In this document: in pieces, positions 50,866 to 60,937 of the stretch
How positions within the stretch are numbered: the first letter of the stretch is position 1
How the letters are laid out: every line of letters starts with the position of its first letter
Notes under the pieces: generated by a model
The model's input: the letters and a program-made list of their open reading frames with translations, nothing else
The model's database searches: none
What the model was told of the DNA's origin: nothing
From: Onstottus_B arcticum
GTDB taxonomy: Bacteria > Acidobacteriota > Blastocatellia > UBA7656
Assembly: GCA_038040485.1 (NCBI GenBank)
Contig: JBBPIE010000006.1
Location: 124,001-188,000 of the forward strand
Length of the DNA stretch: 64,000 bases
Direction: 5' to 3'
Translations under genes and position numbers: made by a program

Positions 50866-52074
50866 TCACTTCTTCTTACTTGCTGTCAGATATGCCTTGG
50901 ATTGCTGGCCTACGATCTCAATCAGGTTGCCAATCGCCAGGTGAACATCGATCAGGTGCAGTCCCCAATCCGCTTGAACCTGTCCGTTCACCACAATATC
51001 TCCCACGATGTCGTCGGCCCGAGGGTCGGCAGGGTCGGCATGAACAGTGATCGCGAGATAGGAGCCTTTTTCGTTCGAGATGCATTCGGCGGTAAGCAGA
51101 CCGGGAACGCTCACAAAAGGCGTGCTGACCGGCTGCGCAGGGGTGACCCATGGAAGGGGCTCGGCGGAAGAGCCGAGCGATCGTCCCGCGGATGCCAGAT
51201 ACGCATGCAACTTCCCGCTACCGCCGCCCAGCGCCGCCGGGTTTGTGCAACCGGATTCCATGTTCTCGCCGGATACACGTCCGAACCGGGTGTTGGATGG
51301 CGGCGGCACATTAGACCGGAACGAAGCGTAGGTGATTACGCATCCGGTTTGGGACGCGGAGCGGCATAGCGGCATTTGCTTAAAAGCGCCGCCAACGTCC
51401 TTTCCTCGCGGCACCGGAAGACTGGTCCCCAACAACAACGCGGAGACAATGCGCGACTGCACGGCTTTGCCATCGATCTCGTTACGGATCAGTTGAGTAA
51501 GCACTAACGAGCCTTGTGAGTGGCCGATCAGAACTACGCCGCGGCCCTGATTGTCATGTTCTAGGTAGTAGTTCCAAGCATCGACGACATCGTTGTAGCC
51601 GAGCGCCAGATTGGCGGTCATAGGCTTGCCCGCGATCAACGCCCGAAGCGCGGTCAGCGTGACCTGCCGGTAGAGCGGCGCGTAGGTACGGCACTCCGAG
51701 CCGAAGCGCGCGAACTGCGCGGGGATCACCGCGAGTTCTTCCGGGCCGGCGCTCATGTCGCTGTTGGGCGTTGCGTCGTTAGAGACGGTGGGGTAGACAT
51801 AGAAGCAGTCGATTGCCGCCTTGGGATTTGCCTTCCAGATTTCGCGCGTCAGCTTGCCGTTGGCTCCGACAACGGTTGTAGTCAGATCAACGGCGCAGGC
51901 ATCTTGCCGGCCGGGTCTGCAGAGCCAGCTCTTGCCGTCGCCGTAATCGTTCTTCCCCGAAGCGGCGGCAGGCTCCGGTTTGTCCGTCGTCTGCGCCGCC
52001 GCCGTTCCGGCGCCTGCAAGGCACGTTATCAATCCCGCCATCAGCGCTAAAGCAAAAACAGATCGTCGTAGCAT
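50866..52074 (-). CDS. DUF3089 secreted esterase/lipase-like protein
   Basis: 402 residues from the ATG at 52074 (GGAG five bases upstream); a longer frame to 52326 has no homologous N-terminus. Signal peptide LRRSVFALALMAGLITCLAG. The fold is alpha/beta hydrolase: FYVYPTVSNDATPNSDM, FGSECRTYAPLYRQVTL and VVLIGHSQGSLVLTQLI, with the Ser nucleophile in GHSQGS. Likely hydrolyses lipids or esters outside the cell. Stand-alone gene. Confidence 0.85.
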   Translation of the reverse strand: MLRRSVFALALMAGLITCLAGAGTAAAQTTDKPEPAAASGKNDYGDGKSWLCRPGRQDACAVDLTTTVVGANGKLTREIWKANPKAAIDCFYVYPTVSNDATPNSDMSAGPEELAVIPAQFARFGSECRTYAPLYRQVTLTALRALIAGKPMTANLALGYNDVVDAWNYYLEHDNQGRGVVLIGHSQGSLVLTQLIRNEIDGKAVQSRIVSALLLGTSLPVPRGKDVGGAFKQMPLCRSASQTGCVITYASFRSNVPPPSNTRFGRVSGENMESGCTNPAALGGGSGKLHAYLASAGRSLGSSAEPLPWVTPAQPVSTPFVSVPGLLTAECISNEKGSYLAITVHADPADPRADDIVGDIVVNGQVQADWGLHLIDVHLAIGNLIEIVGQQSKAYLTASKKK

Positions 52075-52342
52075 GAGTTCTCCTGTCGGGTTTTTTGAGC
52101 GGCAAATATACAACATCGGAGCCGAGTGCACGAGCGGTCTGGTTTCTTCAATGCAAGAACAGGTTGCTGTTGACAACAGTCGAGGCGGTATAGGATAACC
52201 GCGCTGTCGGTTCCGAGATTGCCGTCGAGCAGCCGTGACGAGGCGAGGACCCCCTTTGGCCCAAGAAATTGTCCCGACCCTCACCGTCCGTTGCTCAACT
52301 AGTCTTTGAGCCTCGTGGGCAATCAATTCTTCAAGAGGAAGT

Positions 52343-54790
52343 ATGGAAAGCCTGAGACAGGATTTAGCTTACGGCCTTCGAGCGCTGGTCAAGAGCCCGG
52401 GATTCACAATCGTGGCGGTACTGACGCTTGGGCTTGGGACGGGCGCCAACACCGCAATCTTCAGCGTATTGAACGGAGTTCTGCTGAGACCGCTCCCGTT
52501 TCGGGAGCCCGAACGGCTGGTGATGGTGTGGAACAATAACACCAAAGCAAATCAGCCACAGGCAGCACTATCGGTGCCGGATCTTCTCGACTACCGCGAG
52601 AACAACGTGTTCGAGCAGATCGCCAGTCTTGCATACGACGACTTCAATCTGACGGGCGGCGACCAACCCGAGCGCCTTCAAGGAACGATGGTATCAGCCA
52701 ACTTCTTTTCAGTGCTTGGCGTGACCGCTCAAGTCGGTCGAGTGTTTCTACCCGACGAAGGTCAATCCGGCGCGGACCGCGTAGTGGTCATCAGCAGCGG
52801 CTTGTGGAAGCGGCGTTTCGGCGGGGATCCCGCGGTTGTCAGCCAGACGATTCCGCTCAACGGTGCCAGCTTCACGGTGGTGGGAGTTGCGCCAGCGGAG
52901 TTTCAATCGCCGGAGAAGGGCGATGAGCTTTGGGTTCCGATGTCGTTTGATGCCGCTGACCGGCTGCGGATTCCTTCGATCAGCGCGCCGGAAGATTTCA
53001 AGAGGCGCTCCTTTCGTTTTCTCAAGAGCTTTGCGCGGCTGAGGCCAGGCGCCGCACTCGATCAAGCTCAAGCCGAGATGGCGACGATCGCGGGCCGCCT
53101 CGAACAACAGTACCCGGACTCAAACACCGGTCTGGGAATCAGCCTTGTTCCCTTGCACCGCCAGATCGTGGGCGACGTCAAGCCTGCGTTGCTTCTGCTC
53201 CTAGCGGCGGTCGGGCTCGTGCTATTGATCGCGTGCGCCAACGTGGCCAACCTTCTGCTTGCGCGGGCCGCCTCCCGTCAAAAGGAAATCGCGATTCGGG
53301 TTGCGCTTGGCGCGGGCCGCGCGAGGTTGATTCGCCAGTTACTGACCGAAAGTGTGATGCTCGCGCTCGCTGGCGGCGGTCTTGGACTAGGGGTGGCGTG
53401 GGTGGGCCTGAGGGCGCTGATCGGAATCAATCCGCCGAACGTCCCACGATTGGAGACCATCGGAATCGATGCGCGGGTGCTTGGCTTTACGCTGCTGGTG
53501 TCGTTGTTGACCGGGTTGGTGTTCGGGCTTGTGCCGGCGCTCCAGGCTTCGCGGCCGGATTTGAATGAGGCTTTGAAAGAAGGCGGACGTGGCTCAACTG
53601 GCGGGATTGGCCGGCGGCGTGTCCGCAGCATTCTGGTCGTCACCGAAGTTGCGCTGACCCAGATGCTGTTGATCGGGGCTGGCTTGATGCTCAAGAGCTT
53701 CTACTCGTTGCAACAAGTAAATCCCGGCTTCACTCCCGACAGCGTCTTGACGATGCAGGTGACGCTGCCTCCCGTGAAGTACGCGGAACCCAGCCAGATC
53801 GCGGCTTTCTACGAACAAGCTCTGAAGCGCATCGAAACGCTTCCCGGCGTGCAGTCGGTGGGCGCCGCGACCTCTCTTCCTCTCACCGCCAACAGCCTTG
53901 CGCGCCGGTTTACGATTGACGGACGCGCGCCGGGTTCGCCAAATGAACGGCTGGTGGCAGGTTACGGCGCGGTCAGTCCGGACTACTTTCTCGCGATGGG
54001 CATTCGATTGATAAACGGGCGAGCGTTTACCAATCAGGATCGTGACAAGTCGCCGCAGGTCATCGTCATCAACGAGACGATGCGCCGGCGATTCTGGCCG
54101 AATGAAGATCCGATTGGCAGACGCATCAGCATCACTGCGGAACGCGGAGTCTCACGTGAAATCGTCGGAGTCGTCGCGGACGTCAAGAACTCGAGCCTCG
54201 ACTCCGAGTCCGGACTCCAGATGTACGAGCCATACTTGCAGGTGCCGTGGAACTTCATGGCGATAGCCGTGCGCACTGGGGCTAGTCCGCTTAGCCTGGC
54301 ACAGCCTGTGAGAGACGAGATTCTCGGTGTCGACAAGGCCCAACCTGTCTACGACGTAAAAACGATGGCTCAGATCGTTGACGACTCGGTGTCCCAGCCG
54401 CGGCTCTACATGCTGTTGCTCGCGGTGTTCGCCGGGGTCGCGCTGTCCCTCGCGGCTGTCGGAATCTACGGTGTGATGAACTATTCTGTGAACCAGCGAA
54501 AGCACGAGATCGGGATTCGGATGGCGATTGGCGCTCAGCCCTTGGACATAATGAAGCTGATCCTGGGGCAAGGGATGCTTCTGGCAATCATCGGCGTTGC
54601 AGTGGGAGCCGCCGCCGCGTTTTTCCTCGGCAGGTTTATCGAGATGCTCTTGTTTGGCGTAAGCGGGAGAGACTTAACTACGTTCATCGGGATTCCAATT
54701 GTACTCCTTCTGGTTTCGCTGCTGGCCAGCTATGTTCCTGCGCGCCGGGCTACCCGTGTAGATCCGATGATCGCGCTTCGAGCCGAATAA
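52343..54790 (+). CDS. MacB/FtsX-type permease without ATPase (ADOP type)
   Basis: 815 residues. The start LRQDLAYGLRALVKSPGFTI-VAVLTLGLGTGANTAIFSVL is typical of acidobacterial ADOP proteins. One MacB periplasmic core and FtsX-like segment (residues 20-430) is followed by a second core and FtsX segment (430-815), with four plus four helices. No ABC ATPase gene is adjacent. Such proteins form an expanded family in Acidobacteria; transport or signalling across the membrane is assumed. The ATG has AGAGGAAG six bases upstream. Confidence 0.92.
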   Translation: MESLRQDLAYGLRALVKSPGFTIVAVLTLGLGTGANTAIFSVLNGVLLRPLPFREPERLVMVWNNNTKANQPQAALSVPDLLDYRENNVFEQIASLAYDDFNLTGGDQPERLQGTMVSANFFSVLGVTAQVGRVFLPDEGQSGADRVVVISSGLWKRRFGGDPAVVSQTIPLNGASFTVVGVAPAEFQSPEKGDELWVPMSFDAADRLRIPSISAPEDFKRRSFRFLKSFARLRPGAALDQAQAEMATIAGRLEQQYPDSNTGLGISLVPLHRQIVGDVKPALLLLLAAVGLVLLIACANVANLLLARAASRQKEIAIRVALGAGRARLIRQLLTESVMLALAGGGLGLGVAWVGLRALIGINPPNVPRLETIGIDARVLGFTLLVSLLTGLVFGLVPALQASRPDLNEALKEGGRGSTGGIGRRRVRSILVVTEVALTQMLLIGAGLMLKSFYSLQQVNPGFTPDSVLTMQVTLPPVKYAEPSQIAAFYEQALKRIETLPGVQSVGAATSLPLTANSLARRFTIDGRAPGSPNERLVAGYGAVSPDYFLAMGIRLINGRAFTNQDRDKSPQVIVINETMRRRFWPNEDPIGRRISITAERGVSREIVGVVADVKNSSLDSESGLQMYEPYLQVPWNFMAIAVRTGASPLSLAQPVRDEILGVDKAQPVYDVKTMAQIVDDSVSQPRLYMLLLAVFAGVALSLAAVGIYGVMNYSVNQRKHEIGIRMAIGAQPLDIMKLILGQGMLLAIIGVAVGAAAAFFLGRFIEMLLFGVSGRDLTTFIGIPIVLLLVSLLASYVPARRATRVDPMIALRAE

Positions 54791-54799
54791 CAGGCAACT

Positions 54800-55387
54800 A
54801 TGCCAACACGAAGTGAAGCCTGGGAACTGCTCTGCGAGTACACCAAGGGTGATTCGCTCCGCAAGCACGCGCGCGCAGTCGAAGCGGTGATGCGAGCTTA
54901 CGCGCGGCGGCTCGGCGAAGACGAACGAAAGTGGGGCGTCACCGGGATGCTGCACGACTTCGATTATGAGATGTATCCGAACCCGCCGGACCATCCGGTC
55001 AAAGGCTCTGAGGTCCTTCTCGAGCGCGGCTACGACGAAGAGATACGGCGAGCGATTCTGGGACACGCCAACTACACGGGTGTGCCGCGCGATACTGTGC
55101 TAGCGCGTGGGCTTTATGCGTGCGACGAGCTGGCAGGCTTCGTGGTGGCCTGCGCGCTGGTAAGGCCCAACGGCATCTGGGATCTCGAATCCCGGTCGGT
55201 CAGGAAGAAGCTCAAGGACAAAGCGTTCGCTCGAACCGTGAATCGTGAGGAAGTGTACGAAGGCGCGGAGGAGCTCGGCGTCGAGCTAGGGGAGCACATA
55301 GACTTTATTATCGCCGCGCTACGCGAGGTAGCCGGAGAAGTTGGTCTCGAACGCAGGATCGATGCACCCCATCAACAAAGTTTGTGA
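54800..55387 (+). CDS. HD-domain hydrolase
   Basis: 195 residues. HD motif: LRKHARAVEAVM, GVTGMLHDFDYEMYP (His-Asp), ILGHANY and ACDELAGF (the last Asp). Metal-dependent phosphohydrolase acting on nucleotides; the substrate is unknown. It lies ten bases after the permease gene and 28 before the TPR peptidase gene, so it might be part of a run of co-transcribed genes. Confidence 0.85.
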   Translation: MPTRSEAWELLCEYTKGDSLRKHARAVEAVMRAYARRLGEDERKWGVTGMLHDFDYEMYPNPPDHPVKGSEVLLERGYDEEIRRAILGHANYTGVPRDTVLARGLYACDELAGFVVACALVRPNGIWDLESRSVRKKLKDKAFARTVNREEVYEGAEELGVELGEHIDFIIAALREVAGEVGLERRIDAPHQQSL

Positions 55388-55414
55388 GTCACAAACACGA
55401 AGGAACGCCGCTAA

Positions 55415-57178
55415 ATGAAAGGCCTGCTGGTAAGTTTGGTTTGCGCTGTGCTGGCAGCGGCAGGTCCGACTGTCGCTCACCCGACCGGCCGCGCGCTCAC
55501 CCAAGAGCGATCCAGCAAGGCGCCAACTCCGATCAAGAAAGTGCTCGAACTTGCCCGGGCCGCGCGAGCGAGGTTCGACTTCGCCGGTTCGCTTCGGTTG
55601 CTTGACGAGGCCTCGCGAGAGGATCGGGACTCCGCTGTCGTGCGTGTAGAACGCGGTTTGATTTTCCTCGACGCCGAAGATGTGTCGCGCGCGGGTGAAC
55701 TTTTGGAAGCAGCTCTTCGCGAGGAACCTTCCAACACCGAGGTGATGATCGGGCTCGCCGGAGTCGAGCTGCTCGAGGGGAACTACAAAAGCGCTGAGAA
55801 GCTGCTACGGCTGGTCCTCGCCGGCACGCCACAGAGCGGCTCGGCGCACTCTCTGCTTTCGCGATTGTTTCTCGAGAATGACAATCCGAACGAAGCGGCA
55901 GCCGAAGCACAGCGAGCGATCGCGCTTGAGCCGAGCAATGTTGAAGCACTGACGACTCTGGCGTTTGTGCGAGCCAGGCAGATGAGACCCGCGGAGGTGC
56001 GCGCGTTGGCGCGGCGCGTGGTTTCGCTCGACGAGTTCAACGCGGTGGCTCGACGGCTGCTCTCGCAATACCTGGATGGAAAGGCCGGCTACGACCAGCA
56101 GGTTTCCCAGGCCGCCCGCAAGCGTTACGAGTTAGGCCGCGCCCTCAAACAACAGGGACAGTTTAGTGAGGCGCTCACTGAGTTCGAAGCGGCGCTCGCG
56201 GCCGAGCCTCGTTACTACCGGGCGCTGCTTTCGATTGGGGACATCTGGCTCAAGAGGGGTGACTACGAGCGGGCGGCTGGGACTGCGCGGCTGGCCGAGT
56301 CGGTTGACCCTGACGGCGCGCTTGTGCAGCTTCAATTGAGCTACGCTTATCGTGGAATGAAGGAGCGGGCGCGGATCGAAATCGGCGCACCCAACTTTGC
56401 AGCGAATCTTGATCGGCGGCCTGCGCCGACTGCGTTTGCGCTGACGAGCGAGATATTTCCGGAATATGCGTTGCTGTCCCGGCGCGGGCAGACCGTGATC
56501 GATTCCGTTGTCGCGCCGCTCGCTCAGTATCTGCCGAGGCTCGCGCGAGCCGGTGCGCGCCATTACCTGCTCGCTTATGATCAGCGTCCGGGCGAAGTGC
56601 GCGATTTGCGCGGTTCGGCTGAAGAGAAGACTCTCGATGGCCGTTACTACGACAGCATTCGCGGGGTTGGCGGGCGAGTCTCGGTGTCCGGCTTCGAGTA
56701 TCTCGAGATTGCGGCGGCGGGTGGGGCAAACACCCTCGCTCACGAGTTCGCCCACCAGGTTCACCTGACTGCGATGAGCAAAGCCGAAATGAAGACTATT
56801 CACAACCTCTACGAGCGGGCTCGCAGGGAAGGGAGGGCGCTCGACTATTACGCGGCAGCAAACGAGATGGAGTATTTCGCTCAGGGTTACGAAGCGTTCG
56901 TCTCGCACTACAAGCGCCCGTCTTCTGGGATCACGGCACGGCACACGAATCGAGAGCTGTTTAAACGCGACCCGGAGCTGTACGAGTTTCTGGTAAAGAC
57001 GTGCGGAATGCATCAGGTTTCGTCGTTAAGAAAGGGCGTTTTTCTTGCTGGGAGTAGTTGCTTGACAAGAAACTTGGTGCGTGCGACTATCCAGCCTTGG
57101 AGCGTTCCGGTCCGTGATGGTCAGCAACTCCGACTGCTCCACTGGCATCCCAGAGTTGCACCAACTCAGTACAACTAA
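55415..57178 (+). CDS. TPR protein with zinc-metallopeptidase (peptidase MA-like) domain
   Basis: 587 residues. Signal peptide (LLVSLVCAVLAAAGPTVAHP), then tetratricopeptide repeats to about residue 300 (EDVSRAGELLEAALREEPSN, YKSAEKLLRLVLAGTPQSGS). The C-terminal domain contains HEFAH (His443 in NTLAHEFAHQVHL) and a later YFAQGYEAFVSHYK with a likely third ligand Glu, as in peptidase MA family proteins. Probably an extracytoplasmic protease on a TPR scaffold. Substrate unknown. Confidence 0.8.
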   Translation: MKGLLVSLVCAVLAAAGPTVAHPTGRALTQERSSKAPTPIKKVLELARAARARFDFAGSLRLLDEASREDRDSAVVRVERGLIFLDAEDVSRAGELLEAALREEPSNTEVMIGLAGVELLEGNYKSAEKLLRLVLAGTPQSGSAHSLLSRLFLENDNPNEAAAEAQRAIALEPSNVEALTTLAFVRARQMRPAEVRALARRVVSLDEFNAVARRLLSQYLDGKAGYDQQVSQAARKRYELGRALKQQGQFSEALTEFEAALAAEPRYYRALLSIGDIWLKRGDYERAAGTARLAESVDPDGALVQLQLSYAYRGMKERARIEIGAPNFAANLDRRPAPTAFALTSEIFPEYALLSRRGQTVIDSVVAPLAQYLPRLARAGARHYLLAYDQRPGEVRDLRGSAEEKTLDGRYYDSIRGVGGRVSVSGFEYLEIAAAGGANTLAHEFAHQVHLTAMSKAEMKTIHNLYERARREGRALDYYAAANEMEYFAQGYEAFVSHYKRPSSGITARHTNRELFKRDPELYEFLVKTCGMHQVSSLRKGVFLAGSSCLTRNLVRATIQPWSVPVRDGQQLRLLHWHPRVAPTQYN

Positions 57179-57239
57179 AGGTTGAAAGAGTTTCTCAAAG
57201 AGGACGCTCGCACTTACAGCTCAGGAGGAGTATCTGCTC

Positions 57240-58304
57240 ATGAAAAGATTGTTGGTATTGATCGCGGCTCTCTTGTTTACGCCGGCGACGGTGACGTCTT
57301 TTGCTGTTGCGAAAACGGCCGAGGATCAGGCCGCCGCTGCGCAGGATCCGAAAGCGGAAGAGGCTGCGGCATATGCAAAATGGTACGAAGCGAATGCCGC
57401 AAAGGACAATCCGAAGGCAATGGAACTGGCAAAGGCTTATGTAGAGAAGTATCCGGGCGGACAGAACGTCGAGTACCTCAAGACAAAATGGATCCCCGCG
57501 ACCAGGACCACTCTGTTCAATCAAGCGATCGCGCAGAAAAACATGGCCGACATTATCCGCATTGGCAGAGACGCGCTCGCCGACAATCCCGACAATCTGG
57601 ACTACCTGAGCGCGTTGTGGTTTCAGATACGTACCAATGAGTTGTTTGCTTCACCGCCCAACTTCGCACACGCCGCCGAGGCAGCCGAGTTTACCGAACG
57701 GGCGATGAAGCTGGTCGAGGGCGGCAAGACGCCGACACCCAACCCGAACAATCCTTTTGACAAGAACAAGACACTCGCGTTCTTCCATCAGACGCTGGCG
57801 GTTATCGAGGACCATAACAAGAACCTCGACAAGGCGCTCGAGCATTACCAACACACTGCTAGTCTCGATCCCATGAACCCGCTGTATTTCTTCCAGATTG
57901 GCCGGCTAAACCAGGAGAAGTACCTCGCCGCCGCAAAGAAGTATCAGGAGATGCCCGAGGCTGATCGCGATGCTAGCCCTCCAAAGCCGGAGGCGAAAGC
58001 CGCGCTTGACGAGGTGAACAAGTATGCGGATGGCGTGATCAACGCGTGGGTGCGCTATCTCGGGCTGACTGCGGACAAGCCGACAACGGGTGACACCCGC
58101 TCGAAGGTCGAAGGAGTGGTCACCGAACTATATAAGTTCCGTAACAACAACTCGACCGACGGCCTTGCAAAACTAATAGAGCAGAATAAAACAAGCGCGG
58201 CTCCGGTCAGTATGCCTCCTCCGGCCGACCCGCCAAAAGCGACAGCAGAGCAGAAGCCTGCTGAGAGCGCCGTGACTGTGAAGCCCGCAGTCAAGAAACC
58301 TTGA
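57240..58304 (+). CDS. Secreted TPR-like protein
   Basis: 354 residues with a signal peptide (LLVLIAALLFTPATVTSFAV). The ATG at 57240 has AGGAGGAG nine bases upstream. Helical repeats run throughout (YAKWYEANAAKDNPKAMELA, LEHYQHTASLDPMNPLYFFQ), and the C-terminus is proline/lysine-rich. It follows the TPR peptidase with a 61-base gap; a functional link is possible. Terminator at 58328-58356 ends the run. Confidence 0.8.
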   Translation: MKRLLVLIAALLFTPATVTSFAVAKTAEDQAAAAQDPKAEEAAAYAKWYEANAAKDNPKAMELAKAYVEKYPGGQNVEYLKTKWIPATRTTLFNQAIAQKNMADIIRIGRDALADNPDNLDYLSALWFQIRTNELFASPPNFAHAAEAAEFTERAMKLVEGGKTPTPNPNNPFDKNKTLAFFHQTLAVIEDHNKNLDKALEHYQHTASLDPMNPLYFFQIGRLNQEKYLAAAKKYQEMPEADRDASPPKPEAKAALDEVNKYADGVINAWVRYLGLTADKPTTGDTRSKVEGVVTELYKFRNNNSTDGLAKLIEQNKTSAAPVSMPPPADPPKATAEQKPAESAVTVKPAVKKP

Positions 58305-58327
58305 GCTTCGGTAACAGTCAATCTCAA

Positions 58328-58356
58328 GAAGCCAGTCCACGAGCGGCTGGCTTTTT
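58328..58356 (+). terminator. Rho-independent terminator after the TPR gene
   Basis: AAGCCAGTCC-ACGAGC-GG-CTGGCTTTTT: a 6-bp core stem (AGCCAG/CTGGCT) extended by CC/GG, followed by a T-run, on the plus strand. Confidence 0.8.
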
Positions 58357-58451
58357 GATTTCAATATCTCCCCGTTTGTAACGCCTGACGGCTGCAATCG
58401 CTTGTGTGTTATATTGAGAGCGTCCGCGAGGTTCAATCTGTTACAGGCTGT

Positions 58452-59450
58452 ATGATCCTACTGGAACGCGAAAGACTTCTCTCCGAACTCGAGCAAAAGA
58501 TCGGTTACTCTTTCCGGTCGCGAGCGCTGCTTGATCGCGCGCTGACCCATCGTTCATTCGCAAACGAGCGCACAGACGAACATTGCCAGCACAATGAGGC
58601 GATGGAATTTCTCGGCGACTCGGTTCTGGGGTTTGTAGTCAGCGCGTGGCTGCTCGAGCGCTTTCCTGATCTGTCCGAAGGCAAACTGTCCAAGATGAAA
58701 GCCTTCATGGTCAGCGAGTCGAGCCTTGTCGAGCTTGCCGAGGAGATCGACCTCGGGCGCTACATCCTACTGAATCGAGGCGAAGAAAAGACCGGGGGCC
58801 GGCGCAAGCACGCGCTTCTGGCAGACGCCTATGAAGCGTTGATCGGTGTGCTTTACGTCGACGGCGGGACAGGCGTCGCCGAACGCTTCCTGCGCCGCGA
58901 GCTTGGCGAGAAGCTCACCAGCATCGATCCGGCTTCGATGATCGGCGCGGACTACAAATCGGCGTTGCAGGAAAGACTTCAGGCGGCCGGCGGCACCGTT
59001 CCGGAGTACGCGGTTGTCGAAGTGACCGGCCCGGACCATCGCAGGACTTTTCGAGTCGAGCTTCGAGTTGCGGGCCAGACTCTGGCGGCGGGCGAAGGGC
59101 ACACGATCAAAATCGCACAACAGGAGGCCGCCCGCGCCGGGCTTGAAAGCGATGCGCTCCCCGGTGTTGTCGAGGCTCTCAAGCAAAATCAAAAACGTGA
59201 CGTTGAAGCCGATGGCCAACGCGCAGCCAATGGAACCAACTCAGGGTCGCGGGAAGACGCGCTGACGCTCGAAGGCGAGACCCAATTGCCGACAGCCTCG
59301 GCGGGAACGCAATCTCAAGGCGACACAGGAACCCACTCCCAGGCGCGGGTTGCCGCGTCGGCTTCGGCGGTCGATGCTTCAATAGAAGCCGGTGACGACG
59401 GGCGTCTCTCTGCCGACGCGGATAGCGAGATTGTTGTCACCGAGTTTTGA
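58452..59450 (+). CDS. rnc: Ribonuclease III
   Basis: 332 residues from the ATG at 58452. The catalytic signature HNEAMEFLGDSVLGF (47-61) with the acidic residues, and the second acidic motif LADAYEALIG near 118. A double-stranded RNA-binding domain follows (about 160-230, DYKSALQERLQAAGGTVPEY and HTIKIAQQEAARAGL). The C-terminal 100 residues are acidic, Ser/Thr-rich and low-complexity, an unusual extension. Role: processing of rRNA and other structured RNA. Followed closely by lepB. Confidence 0.93.
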   Translation: MILLERERLLSELEQKIGYSFRSRALLDRALTHRSFANERTDEHCQHNEAMEFLGDSVLGFVVSAWLLERFPDLSEGKLSKMKAFMVSESSLVELAEEIDLGRYILLNRGEEKTGGRRKHALLADAYEALIGVLYVDGGTGVAERFLRRELGEKLTSIDPASMIGADYKSALQERLQAAGGTVPEYAVVEVTGPDHRRTFRVELRVAGQTLAAGEGHTIKIAQQEAARAGLESDALPGVVEALKQNQKRDVEADGQRAANGTNSGSREDALTLEGETQLPTASAGTQSQGDTGTHSQARVAASASAVDASIEAGDDGRLSADADSEIVVTEF

Positions 59451-59480
59451 TCACCGAGTTTGATGGGAGCTGACGGTTTT

Positions 59481-60452
59481 ATGAGTGATGAACTGGATCT
59501 GCGAACGGAAGAAGAGACAGCCCGGCGAGCGGAGACCGGCGAGCGTGAAACGCTGAGTGCGTTGCCGCCGCCCGAGGTGAGAACCGTAGACTCGAGTTAT
59601 GTGCCGCTGGGTCATCGAGCTTCAAAGAAGGGCGTGCTGCGAGAGTATTTCGAGTCGGCGGTCGTGACTTTGATAATGGCGCTGTTCGGGATGACCTTCA
59701 TCGTGCAAGCGGTCAAGGTGCCGACCGGTTCGATGAAGAATACGATTTGGATTCAGGACCATCTCCTGGTCAACAAGTTTATCTTCGGGCCTCACGAGCA
59801 GCTCGATCTGCCGATTCTTCCTTCGCGCAGCATCAAACGCGGAGACATAGTGGTCTTCAAATACCCGGAGGACCCGCAAACGAACTTTGTGAAACGCGTA
59901 ATCGCGCTGCCGGGCGAAACCGTTGAGTACCGCGCGAACCACGTCTACATCAATGGCGAGGAACTCCCCGAACATCGCGTCTACGTTGAGCCCGACGACA
60001 ATAGTGCGCGCGAGCTTCAGACGGTTGAAGACGAACCCACCCCTCCGGGAGCTAAATGGACGGTTTACTACTACGAGAGCGACCGAGAGCTGGTTTCGGC
60101 GAGGTTCAACGACGAGGCTGGAGAATACGCGGTCAGACAGCCGTTCAAACTACCGCTAAAAGGCGATCCGATACCCGACCGGATCAAAAGCGATCCCAGA
60201 CTCCGCCGAATCTACGACGCGGATCAGGACGAGTTGTACGACAGCGACCAGTACTTCTGCATGGGAGACAACCGCGACAACAGCCAGGACAGCCGCTACT
60301 GGGGAACCGTGCCTCGGGCCAGCATCGTTGGCCGTGCGATGTTCGTCTACTGGTCAATCGAGCGAACCGATAAGGGCGATGGAAACTCGAATCCAGTAGT
60401 TGATTTCACCACGAAGTCGCGCTGGTCGCGAACGGGCAAGTTCATAAAGTAG
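59481..60452 (+). CDS. lepB: Signal peptidase I
   Basis: 323 residues from the ATG at 59481 (GGGAG 11 bases upstream; an earlier Met at 59463 is possible). The catalytic Ser84 lies in KVPTGSMKNT just after the membrane helix, Lys138 in NFVKRVIALPGE. GDIVVFKYPEDP and MGDNRDNSQDSRYWGTV complete the boxes. An insertion between boxes enlarges the protein. Cleaves signal peptides at the outer face of the inner membrane. It lies after rnc, an order seen in several phyla (rnc-lepB). Confidence 0.95.
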   Translation: MSDELDLRTEEETARRAETGERETLSALPPPEVRTVDSSYVPLGHRASKKGVLREYFESAVVTLIMALFGMTFIVQAVKVPTGSMKNTIWIQDHLLVNKFIFGPHEQLDLPILPSRSIKRGDIVVFKYPEDPQTNFVKRVIALPGETVEYRANHVYINGEELPEHRVYVEPDDNSARELQTVEDEPTPPGAKWTVYYYESDRELVSARFNDEAGEYAVRQPFKLPLKGDPIPDRIKSDPRLRRIYDADQDELYDSDQYFCMGDNRDNSQDSRYWGTVPRASIVGRAMFVYWSIERTDKGDGNSNPVVDFTTKSRWSRTGKFIK

Positions 60453-60455
60453 ATT

Positions 60456-60884
60456 TTGGGTTTTGAGTTGGACCGAGAAGCAAACCACGTTTCCACGACT
60501 TCATCCGCGCACGAAGACCCCTGCCGATCAGAGGCGCTCGCGATCGATCAGCATTTGAACGCGATGCGATCGAGAATCGGCGACCTCGGACATGAAATCG
60601 ACTCAAGCAAGGCTGCGGTCGCTCGATCGATGGGCGGCGCAGTGTTCCTGCTGATGCTTGCAGCGGGCGCTGCCTACGACCTGCTCACGGGCAACACGGC
60701 GCTGTCGGTTGCCCTTGGCGTAGCGCGCGAGACGCTTACTGGAATAGCTCTCGGTTGCGGACTTGCGGGACTTGCGCTGCTGGCACACGCGGTTGTGCAA
60801 TCTAGACGCAGCGATCAATCTCGCGACACTGAACTCGCCGGGCTCGAACAGGAATATGCCGATCTGCTCGAACGCAAGGATTGA
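60456..60884 (+). CDS. Two-helix membrane protein
   Basis: 142 residues from a TTG start four bases after the lepB stop. A helical N-terminus (EALAIDQHLNAMRSRIGDLG), two membrane segments (AVFLLMLAAGAAYDLLTG and TLTGIALGCGLAGLALLAHA), and a charged helical tail. Unrecognised. Probably translated with lepB because of the spacing. Confidence 0.55.
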   Translation: MGFELDREANHVSTTSSAHEDPCRSEALAIDQHLNAMRSRIGDLGHEIDSSKAAVARSMGGAVFLLMLAAGAAYDLLTGNTALSVALGVARETLTGIALGCGLAGLALLAHAVVQSRRSDQSRDTELAGLEQEYADLLERKD

Positions 60885-60937
60885 GACTCGCAACCGGATT
60901 CGTGCTCGCCCGTCGATCTGCTCCGGTTTCGTGGCGC

